From Corbicula japonica (Eukaryota > Mollusca > Bivalvia > Venerida > Cyrenidae): a stretch of 64,000 nt of DNA. The stretch spans positions 2,316,501-2,380,500 of the forward strand of contig JAZAYU010000019.1 in assembly GCA_038501625.1 (NCBI GenBank), written 5' to 3'. Position numbers and translations under genes: made by a program. Positions 49,601-61,700 of this stretch are shown here, in pieces; position 1 is the first letter of the stretch, and each line of letters starts with the position of its first letter. Under the pieces are notes generated by a model, which worked only from the letters and a program-made list of their open reading frames with translations, was not told the origin of the DNA and searched no databases.

Positions 49601-52600
49601 CCTTTCAATTGAACACTTGAATTGTCTGTCTTGGTAAAATCTACTCCATAGTCTAGAAGATCTGGATTGGAGGGCACATACTGCTGGCACATCTGTGCCG
49701 TCTGATCCAGATCTGCAATGGTTGCGTCTAGGCTGAAAATAGCCTAATGGATCTGAAAGTGAACAGTGTAGATCCTGATCAGATGGTATGGATGTGCCTG
49801 CTGATATGGATCTTCACTGTTTGCCCACACCTGAAAGGCACTTATTTGGAGGAAAGGGTTAACAGTGCAGATCAATATCAGACGGCACAGAATGATGTCA
49901 GGTGCTGGCTGATCTGGATCTACACTGGTTGCATGTTGTTGTTATTTATTCCTAGTTTTACCCCCCTCAGGCCTTTGGACAAGGACATTATGGTGTGGGA
50001 GAGTACACTGGTTGCACATGCGATAAAATGCATATATATAAGGATAAAAGTGTTTATCCTGCTTTTGCTGGGATCAGCAGGTCAAAGATGGGCATATGTG
50101 CCTAGCTTGGCAATGTGCTAAATATACTTTTGTTTTTTATTGTTCTGTTTGATACATTTAAATATTTTTTTATTTGGAGAACAGTTACATTCCAAAACTA
50201 AGGTGCAATGGAATGAAACTGTGAATGTTTAACAATTAATAGTGGTAAGTTATGAAATCTTTGAAGTGCAATTTACACCTGAACAGAACTGTTGATTTTA
50301 ATCCAAATTTTTCAAAGCCATTGTTATTTTTGCGAAAAATAAATAATAGTTACAATTAATCCATTTGTGAAACCCCAAGCCTGGACCTGGGACATTGGAT
50401 GAAAAGATGACAATTTGTTTATAATTTCTGAAATATTTGTGGAGGAAGTTAACAGAAACAATGTTTCTTCATAAAATTAAGGCAATGGATTTTCAAGGAA
50501 ATTAATCAGATCTGTTGACTCTGTGTGTTTTTTCATTTAAAGAGTTTGACACTATTTCCTCTTTCAGCAAAAAAATTGTGAAATTCTTTTGGAGCATTAA
50601 GACTTGATTAATTATTTTTATGGATACTGTTTCTATATGTGAAGACATGTTTATAATAGAGAAACTGAGAGGATGGTTTCAAACTAGAAAGGAAGCTAGT
50701 TATGCTAAACTTAGAAAGAAATCTAACATTTGTGTGAAAGATGCCAGGAATACAAGAATTTACAAGAAGAGTGTATATGATGCCTTGACAGCAGAAAATG
50801 TAGAAGGTTAATATTAGTTTTTGAATATAGGAGAAAATCTCCATCACTGAATTTTTGTTCTAAAATAATTTTTCTCTTTCTCTTCGATTGCTTAAAGTAT
50901 AATTATGCAGGGGCAGATCCAGACGGGTTGCAATGGGTTTGCTAGAACCTCAGGATCTATACTGTTTCCTTATTGGTCCAAAATAACCTAACGAATCAAA
51001 AAGCAAAAAAATTAGATCCTGATAGAACACCACTGATTTGCTGGCTAATCTGGATCTACACTGCCTATGATTAACAGCCATTTCCCATAGGGTAAAGGAT
51101 AAATGAGCATTTATTAAATAAATTGGTTGTGTGATAGCACCCCACTATACTGATTTAATTTTGTAAATGCCAGTTAATAAACACTAATCAATACTTTCCT
51201 GAACAACACTAATTACTTTTGTAATTTTGCTCAGCCAGTCATTTTGTCACAGGCTGTAACATGCACTTTAAAACCTGATAGTGTACAAGTGTAGCTGGTG
51301 ATAAATGCAGCTTTATAATGTTTTAAAGGTTATTGTTGTTATTAAGACCACCCACTTTGCAGGTGCACTACAAAAAATAATATGTCATTAACCAAATGAG
51401 CAGCAACTAAGCAAGTTTGATAAAAATTTTCAAAATGTACTGTCCAAATCAAGATGTAATCTTAATACAGTCAAACCTGTCTTCAAAGACCGCGTAGGGA
51501 AAACCAAAATTTTTAATGGTCTTTGAAGACAATGTTTCATTTTTTGTTTTTGTTGATAGTGCGAAGTGGCTTACATGTTTTCTTTATTTTTTTGGACAGT
51601 AATTGAATCACTAGATTTTACTGTTGATTCTTTAAATTATAAAAAATAGCAGCTGTATTAGTAGACAGTGTTAGCGCTAAAAAATCATAGTTTTGGCTGA
51701 AACAGCATTTTCTCAGATTCTCAGATGTGTGGTACCCAGGTTAAAATTTGTTCAGTTACTAAACTTGATTTCACTATTTCTATTTTCTTATATCATCTCT
51801 TTGACCATTTTCTTGCAGCAGTGATGTCTACATGGGAAGAGCAGGGTAAAAGTGTTTTGTCTTGTGCTCTCCGCTGTAGAATGCTAAGATCGGTTTAAGT
51901 TATGTTTTTGTGAAGCTTATCATTTTTGCGTCATTTTCATATATTTTTTAGGTGAGATAAATGCATTGTGTGAAAATTATTTGCCAGTCAAGAGGGTGTG
52001 TTGAAAATAAGTATGTTCTGCAGTTGTTAACCTTTGAGTGTATTTACCGTAATTGTTTGAATATAAGCCGCACTTTTTCCCCAGAATTTGGAGGTAAAAT
52101 GTTGGGGGTGCGGCTAATACACAGGTTAGACTGCTTATACACTTAGTTAAAGCCATTTTCATCTGTTCTATCATGTTTTGGGGCGGTGCGGCTTATACAT
52201 GAGTGCTGCATATATTCAAACAATGACGGTAATTTCATTGTATATCTTGCAAATAAATTAGTAAACTACAGACAGAAGGACACTGGTAAAACATATTTTG
52301 TGCCTTTATGTTAACCCCATACTCCATAATTATAACGCCCGCCCGGCTAGCTCAGTGGATAGAGCATCGGACTGTCAATCCAGGGGTCGTGAGTTCGATC
52401 CCCAGCCGAGGCGGGAAAAATTTCTCCGTGACAATTGAACTCGGACATTGCGTCTGAGAGTCATTTGTCCCTCACCTCTGATTCAAGTGAGGAAGCAGTC
52501 AGTCGCTTGCGGAGAAATTGATTAGTACTGGTTAGAGACCCAGGAATACCGGTTAGGTGGACTGACCGCCGGGATATAACCAGAAAGGTGTTGAAACCAG

Positions 52601-55600
52601 GCGTTAAACCCCAAACAAACAAACAAACAAACAAACCATAATTATAACAATCATGTATGGGTTTTATTGCATGTGCAACCAGTGTAAATCCTAATAATCT
52701 GCCGGTTCTATGCTATCTGATCTGGATCTACACTGGTTGCATCTTAGTCAGAAATAACCAAATAAATCTTAATACATGCAGTGAAGATCCTGATCAGATG
52801 GAATGGATGTGCTTGTTGATCAGGCATGTCTCTTGCATAGTACTACAAATTTTGATTTCAGTTAGATTTTGGCTTGCAACCAAAACATTAAATGCCTGGA
52901 GTGGCAACTGATATTTCTGTTGAGAACTAGTGGGAAAATTGACAGAAGGCTGTTGATAGTTAGTCAGGCCTTCAGGTTGCTTTACTGTAAGCCAAACCTT
53001 TTGTGTTGCTTCAATGTACATGTACCATCCAAATCTCAAAAAAATGAAATCTTGAGTTTAACACCTGCAAGGAGAATGAACCCACAGCTACGAAAATTTG
53101 ATTGACAGCAACACCTAATTTGAAAGTAGAACTCGGTGTCTTCTGATCAGAGTGGCATTTCTAACAGTTGTGGCATGACAAAAAATAATAAGATCAGCAT
53201 CTGATGTTTAACCCTTTCCTCCATTGAAAAACCTTTATTGCTTGGGCGAACAGTTTTGATCCAGATCTAACGGCACATCCGTGGCATCTGATCAGGATCT
53301 AAACTGTTTGCTTTTATTATTCTTTAGGTTATTTATTACCAAACTACGACCAGTGCAGATCCTGATCAGACGGCATCTAAACTGTTCGCCCAAGCAATAA
53401 AGGTGTATCTATGGAGGAAAAGGTTAAATGTGTGTGTTTGTTTTATTTCAGATTCCTGTGATGAGCAGCCAGCGCCTCAAGCTCCAGCAAGACCAAGTGA
53501 GTACTGCTTTGACACAAGTTTCCATTTCTTATGAGTCTTAACCCTTTCCTTCATACATACGCATTTTTAGCTCGACTATTCGAAGAATATGTCGAGCTAT
53601 TCTACTCACTTAGGTGTCGGCGTCGGCGTTGGCGTCGGTGTCGGCGTCGGCGTCCCGCTTTGGTTAAAGTTTGCGTGCAACATACCTATATCTTACAAAC
53701 TACTATAGCTACAGCTTTGAAACTTGGCACACTTGTTCATCATCATGTCCCGAGTGTGTGTGCCAAGAACCATAACTCTAACTTTCATTTTGATCAAATT
53801 ATGGCCCTTTTTCGACTTAGAATTTCAGGTTAAAGTTTGCGTGCAAGCTACTGTACAAACACATAACTTCAATACTACTTATACTACAGCTTTGAAACTT
53901 GGCACACTTGTTCATCATCATGTCCCGAGTGTGTGTGCCAAGAACCATAACTCTAACTTTCATTTTGATCAAATTATGGCCCTTTTTCGACTTAGAATTC
54001 TAGGTTAAAGTTTGCGTGCAAGCTACTGTACAAACACATAACTTCCATACTCTTTATACTACAGCTTTGAAACTTTCAGCACTTGGTCATTATCATATCC
54101 TGAGTGGATATGCCAAGAACCATTACTCTTACTCCTATTTTTTTCAAATTATGGCCCTTTTTCGACTTAGAATTTCAGGTTAAAGTTTGCGTGCAAGCTA
54201 CTGTACAAACACATAACTTCAATACTACTTATACTACAGCTTTGAAACTTTCAGCACTTGTTCATTATCATATCCCGAGTGGATATGCCAAGAACCATAA
54301 CTCTTACTTTCATTTTGATCAAATTATGGCCCTTTTTCGACTTAGAATTTTAGGTTAAAGTTTGCGTGCAAGCTAGTTTCTTTAATACTTCTTGTACTAT
54401 AGCTTTGAAACTTTCAACACTTGTTTACCATCATGACCCCGACTATGTATTCCAAGAACCATAACTCTTTCTTTAATTTTTAATCAAATTATGGCCCTTT
54501 TTCAACTTAAAATTTCTGGTTAAAGTTTGCATGCAAGCTAGTTACTTTCATTCTTCTTGTACTATAGCTTTGAAACTAAAGACACTTGTTCACCATCATG
54601 ACCCTGACTATGTATGCCAAGAACCATAACTCGTTCTTTGATTTTTATCAAATTATTGCCTTTTTTCACTTAGAATTTAAGGTTAAAGTTTGCGTGCAAG
54701 CTAGTTACTTTCATACTTCTTTGTACTACAACTTTGAAATTTGTTCTTTATCATGACCCTGACTATGTTTGCCAAGAACCATAACTCTTTCTTTGATTTT
54801 TATCAAATTATTGCGCTTTTTAGAATTAGAAATTAAGGTTTAAGTTTACGTGCAAGATGGTGAAACCTCATAACTTTCATTCTATTAAAACCACAACTTT
54901 TAAACTTTGTATACGTTTATTTTATCACACATCAGGTTGATGTTCAAAGGCCCATAACTCATCCTTGCATTTTTTATTTAATTTTTGCCTTTTTTCACTT
55001 TGAATTTAGAATTAAGACTTAGAAATTATGGTTAAAGTTTCAGTGTTAGTGTTTTTCATAGGTAATGCTATAGAAAAGGTTTAAAACAGATTTACTTAAC
55101 ATACTTTGGATGAAAGTGTTGAGTGGTTATACTATACTATACTATACTATACTATACTATACTATACTATACTATACTATACTATACTATACTACACTAC
55201 ACTACACTACACTACACTACACTACACTACACTACACTACACTACACTACACTACACTACACTACACTACACTACACTACACTACACTACACTACACTAC
55301 ACTTCACCACACCACACCACACCACACCACACCACAACACAACACAACACAACACAACACAGCACAACCACATACCACACCACACCACACCACCCCCAGC
55401 ACACCACACCACCCCCAACCACCACCACCACACCACCACCACACCACCACCACACCACACTACCATCACGCCCACCACCACCACATACCACGACTACAAA
55501 CAACACCACCACCACACCACCACCTCCACACCACCACATACCACCACCACCACTAACAACAACAATACCACCACCACCACCAACAACACCATCACCAACA

Positions 55601-55758
55601 ACAACACCACCAACAACAACACCACAAACAACAACACCACCAAAAGCAACAACACCAACAACAACAACAACACAAACAACAGAAGCAACAATAACACAAA
55701 TAACAACAACAACTCTACCAACAACACTGTCAACAACACCACCAACAACACCCCCACC

Positions 55759-55789
<31 letters not shown>

Positions 55790-58700
55790 CCACTACCACC
55801 ACCAACAACAACAACACCAACAAGACAACCAACAATAACTCAAAGAACAACAACAACACCACCATCAACACCACCACCAACTATACCGTAAACAACACCA
55901 CAAACAAAAACACCACCACCAACAACACCATCACCAACAACACGAACATCACCAACAACAACACCACCACCAACATCAACACCAACAATATTATCAACAA
56001 CACCAACAACTTACAACACTAACAACAACACCAACATAACAACACTACCACCACCAACACCACCACCACCAACAACAACACCACCACTACCAACACCAAC
56101 AACAATACCAACAACAGCAACTACACCAACACCACCAACAACAGCAACCAGCATACCATACCATACTATACTACACCACACCTCACCACATCACTTTAGG
56201 TGGGCAGGGATAGTGGGTTGATGGGTGTGGGATCAGGGGTGTATGGGCTGGGTTGTGTAAACACTCTTAAAAAACTACAATAATAAATTAAGTGTAATTT
56301 ATTGATTTCCTAACTTAGATTAAGAAACTTTTGTTCATGTGTGTGTGTTGGGTGTCATAAACTCCTGAATTACTTCCCAGTTTAAATGAAGCCCAGTTTA
56401 AAATGTGCTTAAATATGTCTGACTTCGAATAGTCGAGCTTGCAGTCGTTTCCGACTGGCTCTTGTTATGCATGTGCAACCAGTGTAGATCCAGATTAGCC
56501 GGCACATCCGTGCCTTCTGATCAGGATCTGCACTGGTCGCATTTTGGTTAGAAACAACCTAACGAATCAAAAAGTGAACAGTGCAGATCCTGATCAGATG
56601 GCACAGATGTGCCGGCTGATCTGGATCTACACTGTTTGCCCAAGCAATAAATATGTGTCTATGGAGGAAAGGGTTAATGGATAATCATGACATTTTCAGT
56701 TTTTGCTATTTTTAGAAAAAAAAACACAGGGGCCAAATATCATAAAACTGAGATTGGAGACCAGTCTTAAGCATTGGATTAGCTGACATGGAGACTAGTC
56801 AATTTCAGCCAATCATATGGTTGAGATCTGACACAGGTCTCCAGTTTCAGAGATCTTGAGCACATATTATTTTATTTTTGAAAAGGAGGTAAAGTTTTTG
56901 TTTCAAATGTTAACTGCAGTATTTATTTACTCCCCTGAAAATTCTCAATGTTGCCATGAGAAAACAGCCTTATCCAAAGAAGTAAAGGGTTAAATATAAA
57001 AGCGTTATGAGAAGACGAGCCTTCACAGTATCATTCTCTCACCAGAGGGCGTGCTACACAAGTTTCGCTTACACCTCTGTCAACGCCCGATGTACAAGAT
57101 TCTTGTACAAAATATAAATAATGAATAAAATGCTCGTGAGATTATTTTGATCTCTGTATATTTTACTTAAAATGAAAATGGGTATTTTTATTTTTTTTAG
57201 AACAATGTTTAAGATATATTTTAACCCAAATTTTCGGGGAACTATTTTATAGAATATATATAGAATATCACGTGTATGAGAACTACTTTTCCCGGCGTTG
57301 ACAGAGGTGTAAGCGAAACTTGTGTAGCACGCCCTCTGGTGAGAGAATGTCACAGTATTTGTATTAACTGTTGTACGTATCTTCTGCTCCAGACAGAGGT
57401 ATCAATAGTCGTGACCTACCAGCTGTGCCGAGCCCAAACACCAGATCCCATGCACGTGCACCTCAACCTGAACCAGAAATTGAGGTACATATCACAATCA
57501 TTCGTAGACTGCATTTTTAAGATTTTTACTCCATGTATACAACTTATATAACACGTGTGACCAATTTAGATCCAGATCAGCCTGCACATCCGTGCAGTTT
57601 GATCTAGATCTAAACTGTTTGCTTGTAATTCAGAAATAATCAAACGGCACATATGTGCCAGTTGATCTGGATCTTGACTGGTCACATATGTACTTATTAA
57701 ATATTTTTGCATGTATTATTCACATCATTTAATATGTGATCAGTGTAAAACCAGATCATACTGCCGATACATGCAGTCTGACAAGGCTTTAACCCATTCC
57801 TGTACAGATACACCTTTATTGCCAGGGCGAACAGTTTAGATCCAGATCAGCCGGCACATCCGTGCCGTCTGATCAGGATCTAAACTGTTCGCTTATTGAT
57901 TCATTAGGTTATTTCTGATCAAAATGCGACCAGTGCAGATCCTGATCAAATGGCACAGATGTGCCGGCTGATCTGGATTTACACTGGTTGCACACGCGTA
58001 AAAATGCGTATATATCCAGGAAAGGGTTAAACTGTTTTCAATTCAGTCAATGATTATTGCAAAACAACAAGAACAAAATGAACTTATAGATCCATAATTT
58101 TCGAAAAGCAAGTTTGTTAAACACATTGAGCTGGTAAAACATTAGCAGTGGTAAAACATATTGTATAATTGGTACCGGTATATTGTTTACTGACTAAATA
58201 AATGTGATGTACTTACCTTTCTAAATGTGAGTCAATCCATACATTGCTCATTTATATACTAAAAATGAAGACTTACACTTTTTAAAATTCAAAACTTTTC
58301 TTCAGTGATTTTTTTATTTTATCTTTAATTTATTTGGTGATATTTGCACATATCTGGACATTTGATAAATCAAGAAGATGTTATTTTTTCACAGAGGTCA
58401 AAGTTATCTCATCTTTCCTAATTAATGATGAAATCGATATTGTTTTACATTAACATCTCAAATTGATTATTTGACAGTCAAATTTAGAAGATGTAACGAA
58501 TGAAAAATTCTATTGATGCAAATTTCTATTATATGCAAAGAAATAAGATACACTTACTTAAATATCTTTTTTTGTAAATTACCTCCCTTTGAATGAAAAA
58601 AGAACAAAATCCAACTCCTAATTTGCAGCAACCAAATAGCTTTTTTCCCTGTTTCTTTTTTTTCAACCAGTAGATACTGAATCGACAACTTCCAAGATAA

Positions 58701-61700
58701 ACATATTGGTGATCACATTCCTTCAGATACATGCATTCAGTGGCATCATTAATGTAATAGGAGTTTCCCTTGTTATTTTTTCAAGTTTTCATTTTTGCTC
58801 AGTATATATGGATATGCCTTTTATCACTGACAAGTATAGGTCCAGATCAGTGCCCAAGGTTATAAAGCTGAGCATGGAAACCAGTCTCAAATCTCAAGCA
58901 TCTGATTGGCTGAAATGGCGACCAGTCGCCATTTCAGCCAATCAGATGCTTGAGATTTGAGACTGGTTTCCAATCTCAGCTTTATAACCTTCAGCCCTGG
59001 TTGCCAATGCGACGTTGATAAATATTTCACTTTTTAGGAGGATGAATATGCGGAACCAGAACCAGAACCCCCTGCCCTTGTGAGGGGTCGTCCCCCACCC
59101 CCAATACCATCAGGCCACCCACCCCCAGTACCAGCAGTACCTGCAGATGCTGGCCTTAATGAGGTATGTAAATTATCCACATGGAGTGAAAACTCACTTA
59201 GTTAGAAAAAAATGTAGATGTCACCAGTAAGTAGTCAAATCTTCAATTGTGGTTGCTTAAATTAGGCCAGAGAAAAAAATTGTTAGATTCTCATATGATG
59301 AACATTTTATTTTAGTGACATCGGCCATGTTTTTTTATCCATATCCGGGATGGTTTAAAACCCGTTCTGTCCAGAACAGAATAAGTTAAGATTTTTCTAC
59401 CAATAAATTTGTTTTGGGCGGGTGGTTTTGGACAGGGGCGGGGGGGATGAGAATCTAAAATATTTTTGTCTATTGCCTAATTTTTTTGCTATTCTTTTAG
59501 GATTATGAAGACCCAGATGCTCCCAAACCTCAGAACTTCCATCGAGGCCCCTTACCTACCCCGCCCACTGGGGCCACCCCACCTTTGGGAGGAAAGAGGG
59601 GCAAGGTTCCCATTGGTCAAAGAAAACCACCAACCCCGCCAGAACCAGCTGTGTCAGACGTAAGATATTTTGAAGGAACCTAACTATTTAGACAGCCTCT
59701 TGAACTGGAAAAAATGTGGTCTTAATAGTGGGGTGGTCTGTATTTTGAGGTAGAAAGTAGTGCTTAACTGTAAAATAGCACACTTAAAAAATGGTATTAT
59801 AATCAAGGTGGTCTTAATAAAGGATTTTAATGTATAAAAAATTCTTGCAAACGATGTCATTGTTTCAAATAGTATTATTTTGTTCCCTCCAGTTAATGCT
59901 ATAATTTCACAGTCAAAAAAAAAGATAATCCAGTCTTTTGAAACAGAAGATTATTTTGTTTGTTTTTAGTGTTTTGCATTCTAATTTGGTACCCACACAA
60001 AGAACTATACTCCTTAGGGAACATTTAGGAAATGGGTTTAAGTTTGATTCCACATTGAAATCATTAATTTTCATGAGCATTAGATTTTTTGGTTTGGTCT
60101 CAATATGCCATATCCTAGTTACATGAATTTGTAAATTGCAATTTTCAAAATTTAAATTAAAATGGTGATAAAAATGATGTTGAGAATTCAGGAAACCTGT
60201 ATAACAAAATGACATTGACATTTGCCAAGGTTGACACGGAATACAGCTGTGTACTTAAAATCTGTTTGCATTATATGAAGACCCTAGTTTCTATACTGTA
60301 AAACATGGCATGTTTCATTTCAGGAGGAATATGAGGATCCAGATACTAAACCATCAAGAGTGCCCCCTGTAGGACATCGACCTCCGCCCCTACCCCCAGT
60401 GTCTACTGTCCCTTCCAGACATCACGCGCCAGCCCCAGAGCCACAGCAAGAGGTAAATCATCTAGTCTAATAACTATAGAATTCTGTTAACTGTTAGCTG
60501 TTGAAAATTCAGAATGATCTTGTTATGTTTAGTCTGTACACACCCCACCCCCATTCACCCCACCCCACAAGTCTAAAATTCATTCTTGACAGAAAATCCT
60601 TTGAAACAATTTATTTGTCTCAAGTGTGGGGTGAAGATGGAAAAACTGTCACCTCGGTCAACTGTTTTGTGGATAGAGCCTAATTCCGGCAAAAACAGTG
60701 CACTGTGACAGATTTTTCCGTCTTCCACTCACATTCATAAATACTTTTAATCAAGCTTTTCTTTTGTAAAGATTGTCATTATGACAAGTTCTGTTTGAAC
60801 CAAGTTTCAAGTGATGTATTCTAGGAGGCATATGAAGACCCGGACATTACAGTTTCTAAAGGGCCCCCTGTAGGTCAGCGACCCCCGCCACCACCACCAG
60901 TATCCTCTGTCCCCTCAAGACATCATGACGAAGATACAGCTGAGGTAAGAAAGAGATTTGAAAGTGTCTGATAGCACCAGGCCTAAAGGTTATAAAGCTG
61001 AGATTGGAAACCAGTCTCAAATCTCAAGCATCTGATTGGCTGAAATGGCGACCAGTCGCCATTTCGGCCAATCAGATGCTTGAGATTTGAGACTGGTTTC
61101 CATGCTCAGCTTTATAACCTTGGGCACAGTTCACAGAAGCAAAGGTTTACAACATAGTAATGGATAATAAGCACTCATTTATGTTTATATACACTAGTCA
61201 AAAGTTCTAAGTGCACACTTGATAAATGTTGATTTTTCAAATTATTTGATTGAATCTTTGAAAATTGTGTAAATTACAATGAAAAAGAATCAATATTCTA
61301 TTAAAGCACACCAAAAAATTTAAGTCTGCTTAACCAGATTAAAAATAATAACATTTTAGCTCACTTGTATTCAGAGAGCAATTCTCAAGTTAATTATAAT
61401 TGCATCGGCTATCATTTGGGACCATTTTCTCATCTCTTTATCATTTAAAGTTCATGTACATTTAAAGGAAATACTGTAGTTTGCCATTCCATTGCACTGA
61501 AATAGCTTCCTGTAGCTTTCTAATGGTCTGCTTGGCAAGATGAGCCAACGCACTCTTCTCTATTTTATCCATAACGTTTTTACAGGATTTCAAGCAGAAA
61601 ATTCCATTTTTTTCACAACTCTTTGTGCCAAAAGTTTTTTAATTGTCTAGCAGTTTGGGATGATGCAATTCTCTATGATAAATGTGTAGCAGCCTTTCCG

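Larger units (their letters stand above)
53542..56673. mobile_element. TTAA-target MITE split by a Helentron-like element
   Basis: The left 28 bp (CCCTTTCCTTCATACATACG) and the remainder from about 56468 (ATGCATGTGCAACCAGTGTA to GGAGGAAAGGGTTAA) form one MITE once 53570-56467 is removed. TTAA is present at both outer ends. Confidence 0.85.

Noticed and set aside
52337..52410. Functional tRNA-Asp gene
   Set aside because: It is the head of a SINE with a body, (AAAC)n tail and target duplication.
55494..55880. Leu/Val-rich minus-strand frame resembling a membrane protein
   Set aside because: It is the complement of the same A/C-only tract, not a gene.
55106..56022. Long open frames (up to about 300 codons) of Thr/His/Asn repeats
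   Set aside because: They are translations of the pentamer and trinucleotide microsatellite and occur in several frames and on both strands.
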